Positions 32,567 to 44,879 of a DNA stretch of 64,000 nucleotides are shown here, in pieces (position 1 is the stretch's first letter; each line of letters starts with the position of its first letter). Position numbers and translations under genes: made by a program. Source of the DNA: Excoecaria cochinchinensis (lineage: Eukaryota > Streptophyta > Magnoliopsida > Malpighiales > Euphorbiaceae); NCBI GenBank assembly GCA_947683425.1, contig CANTUQ010000007.1, forward strand, positions 1,302,001 through 1,366,000, in the 5' to 3' direction. The notes under the pieces were generated by a model, which was not told where the DNA came from, did no database searches, and was given only the letters and a program-made list of their open reading frames with translations.

Positions 32567-33699
32567 TAGTACATTGTAACCCTTTATTGCAAACTGAACG
32601 GGATTGTGAACGCCCGTTTAACTCGAATTGAAGATAGACAATTAATTTCCAACGTGCATGCATTGTATATTTGTGAACGGGCGTCCATCAAGTCTAGAAC
32701 TCAAACTAAACTTGTCCAACGGTTCAGTTTCCAATACCCTACACTATATTTTACTCTCATTATCTTTATAGTTGATACTTTATATCTATGGAAATTGCAA
32801 ATATAAATTTATTTTAAAAGTGTCATTTAAATTCAAGTATTTGGATTTCCAAAAAAAAAAAAAAAATCAAGTATTAGAAATATTAAAATTTACTTTATTG
32901 CTAGTTTCGTCTTGGACCCCATCCTAAATGTTACGGTGAACTTCGAAATCATTTTACTAATATATTGATGGATAATTTGAATATAACCTAAATGTGACAT
33001 TGTTGAAATAACAAAAGGTTTCTTAATACGTATATATATATTATTTAAATTACATGTAATTCTCTTTTTAATATTTTTGATTTGTTGTTAATAGGGATGA
33101 TCATTCGAGTCGGCAAAAAAATCGCAAATCGGATAGATAAAAAGGAAATCCTGAATTTATAAGAATAGGCACTGCATGCCTCAACAAGACGTATTTTGGG
33201 AAAAGAGTAATGGCATGTGACAAGTGATATTAAAGTCGACTCGGACTCGAACCTGATATCCATGTCAAATGCCCCGAGAGATTAGAGTATGCAAGGGACT
33301 CCACCTGTGACGCGGGTGTCACATGATTGAGTGGAAGAGTATGTCATGGACAAAAAAATTTAACATCGAATAGAAAAAAAAAAAGTCCCACACTTATAAG
33401 TATGAGTGTTGCATATTTCAATAAAATATATTTGGTAATGGGCGTGGCACATATCTTAAAAGAAAAAAAAGCAAAACTAAAATACTAAATTACAAAATGA
33501 GTCCATATAAAAAAAAAAAAAACAAAAATGAGAACATACCTGGTATTATTGTCTGCAAATGCCTGCTATTGGGGCAATTTGATAATTTCAGAAAATTTAA
33601 GGATCAAAAGGCAAAACGCAACAGAAGTAGCACGGTATTATAATCTCCACGTGTCAGCGCATCGAGTCGACAGATCTATGGAACCTCTGTAAGACCCAG
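32567..33699. other. Intergenic with a diverged direct repeat pair
   Basis: Two related blocks (about 33109-33230 and 33356-33460) share an order of motifs: ATCG.AAT.GATA, TTATAAG.AT.G, TGCAT..CTCAA.A and GGCATGTGAC/GGCGTGGCAC. They could be worn LTRs of a small element. No coding frame is seen. Confidence 0.35.
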
Positions 33700-34915
33700 T
33701 GTGAGTCTCAATTTCCTTCAAGGCCAACTCGGATGAACTGACTCAGCTTCTTTAATTTCCCCGCCGATTCTCGCTGAGTCTGGCTGACTGAATCACTGTA
33801 AGATCGTCTAACTTTCCCCCTCAGCTATCGCTGGTCTAAATTTCTAACTCAATTTAGCTAAAATTCGATCTGTTTGAGCTAGGGTTTCGATAATTTTTTT
33901 GTTGCCAATGTGCTTAAATTGTGACCAGCGTCGCAGTTCGGTTTCGAATCTGATCATCTGCTTCTACTACTTTGAAGCTTTTTACTCCGATTGTCGTTTG
34001 ACGAAGGACAATGAGTTGACTGATCCATAATTGATGAACCATGAAATAGTTTGATTTCAAGGTATCATTTGTTTCTGGATTTTAAGTTTTCTGGTCAAGA
34101 AGCATGGAAGTGTATGTATATCTCAGTTTGTGTAAATTTAATCGGCAATGGATCACAAATTCGCATTTCAGATTGAAGAACTAGCCAATCTTCCTAGTTT
34201 TATACTAATTTGTTTGAAATATTATGTTTACAAATTCTAGATAACGTTTCTTCATAGTTACTAGAAAATGTTTATCAGGAATAAGAGTTTCTCAGTTTAT
34301 CTCTGAGCATTTATTGGCAGATAGACTTGTGCACTCTGACGTGCTTTTACGTGATGATGCCGAATTGTGGTTTGGAAATATTCAAAGGAGTAGGGACCGT
34401 TTATAGATAAGCTTTGGACTAATTTTGGACTATTTCTCACCTGATAGGGTGTGTTTGCCTGTCACTACTGATGAAAGATCAATTTCAGAATTTTGTTTAG
34501 AAGTTTTAGATGAATGTAGTGGGACAGTTAGACATATTTGTGTAGAATTTAACTGTGCTCAATCAGTTCTTATGTAATTTCTACTGATGCTTTAATTTGC
34601 ATGTATACTACTCCTAGCAGTATGACCTACATTATTTAGTTTTTTATTCTTTATGTCTCTCCTGGAAAATTTTTTCCCTTATAGGCGTTTTTCGTGTCAC
34701 TTTCGAGCTGGTTTGTCTGTCCCCTCATCTTGGAAATGTGAACTTTCTCTTGCCAGTGGTCAATATTGTTAGGAAGAACTGATCTGCTAATTCTATCTTA
34801 TTCTCCATAAAACTTGGTACAAGAAGTTGCTGTGATCTTGTCAGCATTATTGATTTGCTGCCTGCAATGTTTTACTCAAACTTTATTATTTAGTTTTGCT
34901 TCTAATTGTGTTCAG
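33700..34915 (+). promoter_or_regulatory. Promoter and spliced 5' leader of the FAR1-related gene
   Basis: Donor-like sites occur at about 33797 (GTAAGATC) and 34060 (AAGGTATCA). The start codon at 34916 follows a T-rich tract ending TTCAG. Together these suggest one or more 5'-UTR introns. Exact exon borders are not resolved. Confidence 0.45.
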
Positions 34916-36910
34916 ATGGAAGAAGTTTGTCTCAATAGCGAACCATTATTTGATGAAGGTGACAGCTATGAGCTTGAGGAAGACTGCAGTGCATTAGAAC
35001 ATGACAATGAATCTAGTGAAAGATATTCAAAGAAAGAGCCCCTCCAACCTACTGTTGGTCTGGAGTTCGATTCTTTTGATGAAGCTTATGATTTTTACAA
35101 TATTTATGCCAAGGGACAAGGATTTGGCATCAGAGTGAGCAATTCCTGGTTTAGATCAAAGAGAAAGGAAAGGTATAGAGCAAAACTTAGCTGCAGTAGT
35201 GCTGGTTTCAAAAAAAAGAGTGAAGCCAACAATCCACGGCCAGAAACAAGAACTGGTTGTCCTGCAATGATAGTAATTAGGCTTGTAGACTCAAAAAGCT
35301 GGAGAATAGTCGAAGTTGAGCTTCAACACAACCATCCTGTGAGCCCTCAAGTTAAACGGTTTTACAAGTCTCATAAAAAGATGATTCTTGCAGCCAAAAA
35401 AGCACAACCGCCACCAGAGCCTGTCACAGAAGTACACACTATCAAGTTGTACCGAACAGCTCCAATGGATGTCTGGGGCAATGGATACTCAAATGACGAT
35501 AGAACAGAGGGTATTGATCACACTAGACATTTGGAACTTAAAGAAGGAGATGCACATGCTGTATATAATTATTTCTGTCGTATGAAGTTGACAAATGCAA
35601 ACTTCTTTTACTTGATGGATCTTGATGATGACGGGCACTTGAGGAATGTGTTTTGGGCTGATGCTAGATCTAGGGCTGCATATGCTTATTTTTGTGATAC
35701 AGTTGCAATTGATACAACGTGCTTGGCAAACAAATATGAAATCCCTCTGGTTTCATTTGTTGGTGTGAACCACCATGGACAATCAATTCTACTGGGGTGT
35801 GGCTTTGTTGGACATGATTCTGTTGAATATTTTGTTTGGATTTTCAGGGCATGGCTTAAATGCATGCTAGGGCATCCTCCACGAGTTATAATTACTGACC
35901 ACTTCAGACCCTTGCAAAGTGCAGTATCAGAGGTCTTCCCTGAAGCTCGTCATTGTTATTGTCTGTGGAACATCATGCAAAGAATTCCAGAGAAGTTGGG
36001 TGGGTTGAAGGGATTTGAAGCCTTCAAAAGACATCTGAACAAAGCCGTCTATAATTCTTTGAAAATAGCTGAGTTTGAAACTTCTTGGGCTGACATGATC
36101 AGGCGGCATGGACTTGGCGACAATAAATGGCTACATACATTATATGAAGAGCGGCAAAGTTGGGTTCCAGTTTATTTAAAGGACATATTTTTTGCAGGAA
36201 TGATCCCCATCCAAGAAAACGAGGCCTCAAATGCATTTTTTGATGGTTATGTACATAAACATACATCTTTTAAGGAATTCGTCGACAAATATGATCTAGC
36301 TCTACACAGGAAACACCTTAAAGAAGCCATGGCAGATCTAGAATCAAGAAACTCAAGCTTTGAATTGAAAACGAGATGCAACTTTGAGGTACAGCTATCT
36401 AAAGTGTATACTAAAGAAATTTTCAAGAAGTTTCAATCTGAGGTTGAAGGGATGTACTCTTGTTTCAATACAAGGCAAGTGAGTGTCAATGGAGCAATAG
36501 TTACCTACATAGTTAAAGAACGAGTTGAAATTGAGGGAGGCGAGAAGGAGGTTAGGCATTTCGAGGTTCTATTCGAGACTAGTCAGGTGGATATCCGATG
36601 CATATGCAGCTTATTCAATTACAAAGGCTATCTATGCAGGCATGCATTGAATGTTCTTAACTATAATGGGGTGGAAGAAATCCCTTCTCGATACATTCTG
36701 CCTAGGTGGAGTAAAGATTTCAAGCGCAAGCGAGTTCCAGATCATGTTCATAGTAATAATGATGTGCATAACCCAATTAACTGGCACAGTCATCTGTATA
36801 AACGGGCCCTGCCAGTTGTAGAAGGAGGAGCACAATTACTAGGTCAGTACAAGATTGCATTACAAGAATTAGAGAACTTGTTGAACAAATTAAATCTTGT
36901 AGACAACTAG
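34916..36910 (+). CDS. FAR1-RELATED SEQUENCE (FRS) protein, 664 aa
   Basis: A single uninterrupted coding exon. The frame is open 34 codons further upstream, but that part is hydrophobic and unlike the family, and TTCAG directly precedes the ATG at 34916, so I start there (MEEVCLNSEP). In order: an acidic N-terminus; a FAR1 DNA-binding domain (about 50-143) with C93, C115, H138 and H140; a MULE transposase-derived core (about 255-440) with D266, D328 and E436 as candidate catalytic-site relics; a SWIM zinc finger (C562, C564, C574, H576); and a C-terminal helix. The family descends from Mutator-like transposases and acts as nuclear transcription factors, best known in light signalling. The N-terminus recalls the Arabidopsis FRS6/FRS8 branch; that paralogue call is from memory. 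Confidence 0.92.
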   Translation: MEEVCLNSEPLFDEGDSYELEEDCSALEHDNESSERYSKKEPLQPTVGLEFDSFDEAYDFYNIYAKGQGFGIRVSNSWFRSKRKERYRAKLSCSSAGFKKKSEANNPRPETRTGCPAMIVIRLVDSKSWRIVEVELQHNHPVSPQVKRFYKSHKKMILAAKKAQPPPEPVTEVHTIKLYRTAPMDVWGNGYSNDDRTEGIDHTRHLELKEGDAHAVYNYFCRMKLTNANFFYLMDLDDDGHLRNVFWADARSRAAYAYFCDTVAIDTTCLANKYEIPLVSFVGVNHHGQSILLGCGFVGHDSVEYFVWIFRAWLKCMLGHPPRVIITDHFRPLQSAVSEVFPEARHCYCLWNIMQRIPEKLGGLKGFEAFKRHLNKAVYNSLKIAEFETSWADMIRRHGLGDNKWLHTLYEERQSWVPVYLKDIFFAGMIPIQENEASNAFFDGYVHKHTSFKEFVDKYDLALHRKHLKEAMADLESRNSSFELKTRCNFEVQLSKVYTKEIFKKFQSEVEGMYSCFNTRQVSVNGAIVTYIVKERVEIEGGEKEVRHFEVLFETSQVDIRCICSLFNYKGYLCRHALNVLNYNGVEEIPSRYILPRWSKDFKRKRVPDHVHSNNDVHNPINWHSHLYKRALPVVEGGAQLLGQYKIALQELENLLNKLNLVDN

Positions 36911-37532
36911 TGTATATTATGATGCCTTGTCATGAGTAGAAAGTAGCAGTGAATGAAAAAAAAATTAGAAGAAAAAAAGGGGTCTCTCTTTCTCTGTCCT
37001 TTCCATTCTATATTCCTCTGTCCACTGTAGATCCTCTTCTTTTACCATTTTTATCCGAAATCCATTTTCTCAATTCATTTGGGCAAGAACAAACTAATAT
37101 AGAGACATTCTAAATATTTGAAAATGCTTTGTATTTATGAGATCTCTAATTAATGGGGAAGAAACTTTTGCCATCCCATTTTATTCCTGGAGAGTTTCTT
37201 TCTCCATGAGAAAGGAGTAGAACAGTTGAAAAATGCCAACTGGAATTGTGTGGGAGCTGTGATTTGTGCTTTGTCAATTGCGATATAATGGCTGCTCGTG
37301 GGTTCTACTTATGGCATCTTTGCGGTTCTCTCCTCTCTTCTGTACCTAATAATACTGCTGATGCATAGAAATGTCCTTTATTCCTTTAATAGTCCAACAA
37401 GGAAACTTCTCGAAGAGATGTTTGAAGAAGCTTTCCCCTTCATAAACTCGTTTCCATGTTAAAATTGTTTGGTTAGCTTTGACGTTATGAGGATCTCATA
37501 GTACGCTTGATTCTCACATGCCAAGCCAATAT
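36911..37532 (+). other. 3' flank of the FRS gene
   Basis: The 3' UTR is expected at its start. No other gene is seen. Confidence 0.35.
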
Positions 37533-37540
37533 CTGTCAAG

Positions 37541-37790
37541 CAGGGGTGTTCAAAGATGGGTTGGATGGGTTACGATCGGTTTTCCATCCAACCCATCTAA
37601 AATTTTAAATGGGTTGAACCCAACCCAATCCAGCCGGGTTATAAGTTAAACTCTTTATATTGGGTTGGTTGATTTATGACTGGGTTACATGGGTTATGTT
37701 AATTTTCTAATAGATAAATTTTATATTATCTATATTTATATTTTTTAAGTATAAAACATTAATTTTAAAAATATTTAAATATTCCATACA
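37541..37790. mobile_element. Short hAT-like element or fragment
   Basis: The left end CAGGGGTGTTCAAA leads into ATGGGTTGGATGGGTT and AACCCAACCCAATCC words, the style of the other hAT elements here. CTGTCAAG (37533-37540) and GTGTCAAG (37791-37798) could be the 8-bp duplication, with one mismatch. The right end does not match the left end well. Confidence 0.45.
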
Positions 37791-37798
37791 GTGTCAAG

Positions 37799-38763
37799 TA
37801 TGGAATTATTCATAAAGGTAGACTCAGTCTTTCATTGTTAGAAGTCTCGAATTTAAAGGCTGAATATCATTACAAATTAGTTGGAATTTGGATATTTGAT
37901 GGTTATATATAATAAAGGCCTATAAAGTTCACCACGCTGGCTTTGAAATTACAAGGTTTACCGGAATAATTTAACTCAGTTTCGCCATTCTTCTGGTGTG
38001 CTTAGAGTGGCATTTGTTGCTTTATCTCTCTGTTATTCCTGCTTCCCATGCGGGCTTTTATATATCCACAGAAACCGTATGAAATCCAAAATCTGAAATA
38101 GGCTCTACTTCATTTTGTTTATATTCATGATTGCCAAGCCCCAGAAACTGTTTTCTTTCATTAGAAAAGCTTATTTTTCATAGGAACACCTTCTCGTTAT
38201 TATATTCCACCATTTGCCTAATTTTTCATAGCAATTTGAGCGTTAAGACAAAAACATTGCTAATCATTTTTAAGCAAAATTAGCTTTCTGGGTACCTATG
38301 AATAGTAAATAAATTCAATATAGTTACCATGTTTATCTTCATTCCTGGCGAAAATAAAAATCTGGCATGCACCAACAGGGGATTGGCCATCAAAACTACA
38401 AACTCAGAGACATGATATATAATTTAATTGGAAAACAAAAGGAACACAAACGCCTTACAGATCCTACACCAAAAAATTAATCCGTGGTACATTTGAGTCA
38501 TCAACCATGGCTTCAAAGCCTCCAATAGACATTCAAAATAAGAAACCAATTTGTCTCAATGAGCAGCAGAATTACAGAAAGCGCAAACACTCAAGACAAA
38601 TCAAATATTTCATACTGCACAAGCAAAAAACAAGTATATCTTACAGCAAAGGAAATTGAAATTTAAATATCTCATATACCATGAGAAATAATTTAATATA
38701 TATATATATATATATATATATTAGCACAAAGCACGTCAGGATCTCACTTAGTTCTTGCCCTCA
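37799..38763. other. Intergenic, 3' flank of VAMP711-type gene
   Basis: No gene is seen. An (AT)n microsatellite lies at about 38696-38721, and the VAMP 3' UTR should lie next to 38764. Confidence 0.35.
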
Positions 38764-41038
38764 CTACAGGCAGGTAGGTAGCGTAAGTCCATGGCAAACA
38801 AAAGCCAGAATAATATAGACAATCACGATAAGGAGAACAACCAACGCAATCCTGCAAGACATGAAGAATTTAGTTAATGGTCAACAGAATAACAGATCTT
38901 AGCATAATTCTTCTATTCGTACAAGTGTACTAATGTACAAAAGAGAATCTGTTTCAGGCACCATGGCAAAGTGGAGAAATAGTTTGATATCAAAAATTTG
39001 TCATTTTGGACAACGTACGTGAGTTTGACGTTTCTCCACCACACTGTGTTTCTAAAACGACGAGCTTGCTTTCTGAAGCGGAAGGTATTCCCTTGCATAT
39101 TGGCAGTCTTATCCACCAGTAACTCCAATCGATCACCTCTCTCTAAAACTTTGTCTATATTTTCAATCATGACATTACGCACCTACAAGAAATTGCAAAT
39201 GAATAATTGGTATAAGATGCTTGAGAAGAAATTAAGTTTAAGCTTAAAAGGCAAGCAAAATGTGAATAAAAATTAGCATATCATATATGCAAGAAGGTAA
39301 GGAACTAAAGTAATAATCCAGTTTCATGGAAAGGTTCTGCTATATGAATAGTTAATTCCAAACAATCACAATTCTGTTACATGCCACAAAATGGTAAATT
39401 GGACTGAGAATGCATGTCATTATACTTAGCATGCTGTTAATGGATGAGAAATTACATGGTATATCATATATGAATTGAAAGTCTATGCAAAGGATCCAGA
39501 CCTGACTCATTTCTCCTTTTAGTCTATTTATCCTATCTGCATTTGGATCATTTGAGTAGTACTCCATTTGCTGGCTCAAAACCCTTGAAAATTCATCATT
39601 CATGGCATATGCGAGGGCTGAATGAACAGCACGGCCATAAGTCCTTACAAATCTCTGATGAATGTCTTCAAGGAATGCAAAAGGAATTCTTCCTGCATAA
39701 AGCATAAACAATATGGTAAAATGGATAGATCAGAAATGGATGATGAAAGGTTTCCTTACATAAGTTTTCACATGCATATACATTTACTATCCTAATGCAG
39801 AGCATTCTCTGTTCAATAAACATAGATTTTTCAATTGATTGGCTATGAAATGATGTTGTGAATGTTAATGATTTAAAAATATGATCCAAAGGGTTCCTCC
39901 ATGTTGGCTCTGGTTTTGCATATGCAAGAGCAATATATAAACAGAAAGTGAAGGAAGAAACAGAGAGTGTCAACTTTTTTCTTTTTTTTTTTTTTTTTTT
40001 TATTGTAGAGGACAATACATTAATGACCATACCGTGAACTAAGAATACAAGATGTTACACTATTTCGCATTCACTAAAGCAAATAAGAGAAGTTATACAC
40101 AGATTGCCAGAAAAGAGAGAAATTAGAGTGCCAATAACGAATCATTCATTTTGAGGACAAATCTGAAAGAGCAGTGGAGAAACTTATGAGAACTCTTATC
40201 CGATGTATGCCAGTGATAGTCAGACCATGTGGTCTCTCGCTCTCCCCTAACACCAAATCCCACCTCCCACACCTAAAAAGTAAAATGTTTGTAATACTTG
40301 ATCATATACATTTGAAACCCTAAACTCACCTGAAAAACATCACAATTATCTGGTTCAAAAAGCAGACCACTTATAAGATAATCATTCATGTGATTTGGCA
40401 CGTTCAAATTCTCCATCTTCTTAGGTGTAACCACAAACACAAGAAACAGTAACATTGAAACTGAAACAATAGACTAGAGAGTAACGATTCTAAAGGTAGA
40501 AAACAAAGCTCAGACACGTTACTTAAAAAGCTAACATATTAACAATTCACGTTGAGGAAAAGTACCATCAGCTTGAGCAACAGCAAAAGCTAACCATTGG
40601 AAGCAAGCACTCAGGAGGCAATAATTCAGAAAAGAAGAAAGAAACATTGCTGAATCAATTTGGATCAAGAGAAAAACAAATTTCACATCCAGGTACATCG
40701 CAGAAAATTGATTCTTAAACCTAATCAACTTATTCTCAAATTAGAATCGAATCAAAAGAGCGTCCTAAAATAACAAAGAGCGGAATTGAAAAAAAATAAA
40801 AAATAAAAAATAAGGGCTTACTTCCAGCCGTATCATCGGCCATACAAAGAACAGTGAGGCCATCGGTGCGCTTGACGTGAAATATATAACGATCTTGAGA
40901 ATAAGAAACATGACTATCGTCGTTGCCTGGTATTTTATCAAGTATCTGCTTGGCAATCGCGCTGGCATTCGTCGCCGCCGCACTAAACTCCGCCAGAACC
41001 ACGGATCCTCTGGCAACCAGCGAGTAGAGAATCGCCAT
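38764..41038 (-). CDS. VAMP711: Longin R-SNARE, VAMP711 type, 219 aa
   Basis: Four exons, phase-consistent: 41038-40822, 39692-39502, 39182-39019 and 38851-38764. The product has 219 residues, the usual VAMP71 length. The N-terminal longin domain (1-110) begins MAILYSLVARGSVVLAEF. The SNARE helix (about 125-185) has the zero-layer Arg151 in KVLER, followed by the QGNTFRFRKQARRFR block. One membrane anchor (about 191-209) and a short luminal tail, CHGLTLPTCL, complete it. VAMP711-713 sit on the vacuole membrane and pair with Qa/Qb/Qc SNAREs in the last fusion step to the vacuole. I cannot separate VAMP711, 712 and 713 without an alignment. The EREL-type gene of the same pathway lies about 10 kb downstream. 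Confidence 0.95.
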
Positions 41039-41459
41039 CGGTCCTCAAAATTAGGGATCCACCAATCAATGAATGGAAATGAGAGAGAATTTGATAGAGT
41101 TTCTCGCTCTAAAAACGAATTAAAGATTAAGCAGTTGGTGTTTGATGGATCAAACCTAGCTGTTTTTACACTGTAAAAACTCTAATTTCCCGCGGATTGG
41201 CGAGAAGGCGATTTGGAATTTGAGAAATGATCCAATGAAAAAGGGCCACCTTTAGGCCGGTGGGACTCTTCTTCCCTCAACTATTTCATCCTTTTTATAT
41301 TCTGTTTTTGTGTAAAGGAACAAACACATCCTTTTGAATTTTCAAATTATTTTATGGTAATTTAGTGTTTGTATTTTTATTTAAGATTATATTTTTTTTT
41401 ATAAATGAGATAATATATTTTAGTCAATAAATAAATAACATAATGATAATTGTATTGAT
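41039..41459 (-). other. Upstream region of the VAMP711-type gene
   Basis: Should hold the 5' UTR and promoter. A GC-richer patch at about 41180-41280 lies near the start codon. No TATA box is convincing. Confidence 0.35.
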
Positions 41460-41467
41460 GGTAAAAG

Positions 41468-42225
41468 TATGGGTGAGTATGGATCGGTTAACCGGTGCAT
41501 GAATTAAAAAAAAATCAGTTCATTAATATCGGTTTTTTCAAAACACTAACTATTAACCAGTCCGTTATTATCGGTTAACCAATCCATCGGTTTCGGATTT
41601 TCGGACCGGTTACTCAATATTTTCGGTTAACCACTATAATTATAAAATGTATTTATAAATAAAATTAAAATATTCAAGGTACTGAAAAATTAAAATTTTT
41701 TCACCATAATATAATATTATTATTGTTAAAATAAAAATATTTTGTGGATATAAGCAAATTTGTTTTTAAAAATTAATATTTAATAAGTAAATAAGTTAAC
41801 ATGTCAATAATTATTTTTAATTAGATAAATTGTTATAATTACTAATAACCAATTAAAAAAATTTTAAAATTTTAAAATAATTAGTATAATGAAAAAAAAA
41901 GTATATGATCACCTTTAATTAGGATAAATTGTTATATAATTTTTTGAATATATTCTGATTTTTATTATTGAAAATTTAATAAATCAATAAATAATAAAAA
42001 ATAATAAATACGGGCATATTAAATAATTAATAAATTAACTAAAAATTCGATTTCGCTTCGTTAACCGGTCACATGAGTCAAAAACTATTAACCAGTCCAT
42101 TAATATCGATTTTTTCAAAATACTAACCATTAACCAGTTCATTACAATCGGATAACCAGTCAATCGATTCGGTTTTGGATTTTTTTTCGGTTAACCGAGT
42201 ATATCGATTTTTTTGCTCACCCCTA
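41468..42225. mobile_element. Non-autonomous hAT element, 758 bp
   Basis: Perfect 8-bp duplication GGTAAAAG (41460-41467 and 42226-42233). The inverted right end reads TAGGGGTGAGC and the left end TATGGGTGAGT. Both arms share GGTTAACCG, ATTAACCAGT and TATCGGTTTTTTCAAAA words, forming long imperfect inverted arms. No coding content. It belongs to the same family as the elements at 28437 and 60368. Confidence 0.88.
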
Positions 42226-42319
42226 GGTAAAAGGTTATTAGCAGTGATAGATTGTGATAAATCGATAAGTTTTACTTGATTTTTCAGCTCTTTTTGTATT
42301 TGTAGATAAACGAGTCACT

Positions 42320-43067
42320 TACCCTTTGTTTGGATCTGGGGAAGTGGATGGAAATGAGGGGAAAGTAAGTGAAATTAATCTTATTTTTCCTTATTTGGTT
42401 GTTAAAATAGCAAAGATGGAGGAAATAATATAAAGAAAATCATATTTTTCAATTCCCTTATTATCTCAATTTCATTTCAGTCAAATTTGGAAAGAAATGA
42501 AGGTAATTGAGAGTAAGAAGAGTATAAATGACCATATTATCCTACCCTCTCTTATTTTCTTTGCCTGTTGACCGACTCGTGATCTTCTTCACGAGTCATG
42601 TTCCGGTGTTCGAGTCGTATTTGGCTTCACGTGTCGTGCACATCTTCCTTTTATACTGGGCATTCATTTGTTATTATTGGAGCAAAAATAAACATTAACC
42701 CGCTTACGGGTTAATGTTCATTTTGCAATTGTGGAATTAAAACATAATTTTGTTATTTTTGGAGTTCATTTTGCGATTCGTGCAGCGATCAAATCTTTAC
42801 GAGTCGTGTGGCACTTCACGAATTGTATATTTCTTGCAAATTTTCACGAATCGAGTATAACACCTTAAAAAAATAAACATATAAGGGTATAAATGTCAAA
42901 ATAATATATAATTTTAGGAAAAAAAATTAATTTACTCTATATTTATTTTAAGTTTCCAAACAATAGAAAAAAAAACAAAAAAAAAAAAAATTTATATTAC
43001 TCCCATTTCTTCTCATTTTCTTTTATTAAAGGAAATTTAATCCACTCTCATCCAAATAAAGCAATAA
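42320..43067. mobile_element. Foldback/MITE candidate
   Basis: The left CCCTTTGTTTGGAT and inverted right GCTTTATTTGGAT agree in most bases, and both are followed by GAGTGGAT/AAGTGGAT and AAATGAG words. No clear target duplication was found. The middle contains a run of ACGAGTCGTG-type words and a hairpin at 42574-42597 (GACTCGTGA with TTCACGAGTC). Confidence 0.35.
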
Positions 43068-44870
43068 GTTTTTTTTTTTTTTTTAATGAGAATGGCAATG
43101 CCATAAATTGAAAGTGATTCGAATTTGTCAAATCAAAATTTACATTTTATTGTCAATTGAGTTTGTATCGAAATATTCTATTAGTCTTGCTTTACCCACC
43201 GGACATAACATGATAGTGGGCCAGAAATATGGTTTGGGGATAATAAGGAGGAGGAGCAGCAGGAGGAAAGTCACATCTTTAACATTATTGTCTCTCAAAT
43301 TTACATTTAATAATGATAATATCTTTAACTTTTATTTATAAAAAATAAAATAGTACTTTTTAATATGAAGTGAGGACCAAATGACTATAAATTAAAAGGT
43401 GAATATTAATTATGAATATAATAATCGCCATTTAAAGATTATATGTAGATTATATTATTGATTTAATCAAATTCATTGAAAAGAAGAAGAAGAAGAAGAA
43501 TTAAAGTAACATGTAATGAATATTGGAACACTATCCTTGGAGACATTCCGGCGTCTGAGATAGTTTTAATGTAGTAAGAAGTTTTAGGTTTGAATTTCTA
43601 TTTTTTCATTTTCCTATGAGAAAATGAATTTCAAAACCGGATCGGCCCTGTGTCCGGCTCAAATCAAGTGCTAGGCCCACCATTAAAATAGGCATTGGCC
43701 ATTAGGAAACCTTTAAAATGGATTGGACCATCTTGTTCTTAAAAAGTTGGGCTGACTTTTAACAGAGATAAGTCCAAGCAAGGCCTACAAAATAAATGAA
43801 AGCCCACTTGGATGCCTGAGAGACACATTCGCGTCAATAAGTCAGAATGCCCTCTCCCTCACGTAATCTTTATCCACCTGTCATTTTCGGTTAGTCTCAA
43901 AATATTGTCTACTTTCATTTTTTACATTATGGTTAATATAAATTATCTATTATATCTCTATTCCATATTATCTTATTAATAGCAATTTATATTCAGCATG
44001 TTATATTATTAACCATGATATTTATAGGTTTAATAATATTTAATTATGCATCCTATATTTAAAATGGGTAGAATAGGAAAGTCATAGAAAATTTTTTGTC
44101 TACTAACCATAATGACTACAATTTTCTTAATACGTGTGAAAAATAAAAGTGGACAAAAATTATGAGACGGATAGTGTATATAATTATGTATTGAAAATTA
44201 AATACAAGAACTAAAAAATTGTATTGTTAAGTATTCTACATCAGCTACTTATAATAACTAAATACTCTTTATATAAATTTGGATAATCTTTATCTCATAA
44301 ACGAATTTTTAGGATTGAGTTAGATTCAAATCCCACACTACTTTAATGTTGGACTATCTACAAATGTTCAATTTTACAAATTTCATGCTTCATATTTCCG
44401 TAGTTGTTTGGCTCTCAACATAAAAGTAGTGTATTAAACATTTCATACCGATTAGTTATAAGAATTAAATACTTTTTTAATTTAATAACAATTTGAACAT
44501 TTTTTATCTTACAAATTAATTTTTAAAATTAAATTAGATTTAAACTCATTTTATTGACTTGCATGGTCGAAAGTGAAATATCAACCGATGAATTTGCAAA
44601 TTGAGGTGATAGTAAAAAGAAAACAAAAATGGGATACGAAAAAGATAATAGACATTTATTTCAACAGCAATGTGGCATTTGTTTGAGTAAATAGACAAAT
44701 ATCATAAAGTTAAAAAAGACAAGAAGCAAATTGAAAGTGTTCTTTCACAATCCACACAAGAAATGGTTCACTTAGGGAGCTCTACGTCTTACAAAATGAG
44801 TCCACGGTCCCCTATTTTTTAAAATTACATTTTTATTTATAAATTTTTTAGAGATAATATGTAAAAATCT
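43068..44870. other. AT-rich intergenic DNA
   Basis: No gene. Two loosely similar blocks, 44220-44345 and 44430-44560, share AACTAAATACT, ATTTGGATAATCTTTATCT-like and TTAGATTCAAA words and may be an old duplication. Confidence 0.3.
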
Positions 44871-44879
44871 CTAAAAATA

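Noticed and set aside
33243..33253. GGTTCGAGTCC on the minus strand, a tRNA B-box-like word
   Set aside because: The flanks do not form a T-arm stem, and there is no A box or acceptor stem at the right distance.
34814..34915. Upstream start that would add 34 hydrophobic residues to the FRS protein
   Set aside because: The stretch looks like intron/leader (T-rich tract ending TTCAG directly before MEEVCLN), and FRS proteins are nuclear with an acidic N-terminus, so a signal-like extension is unlikely.
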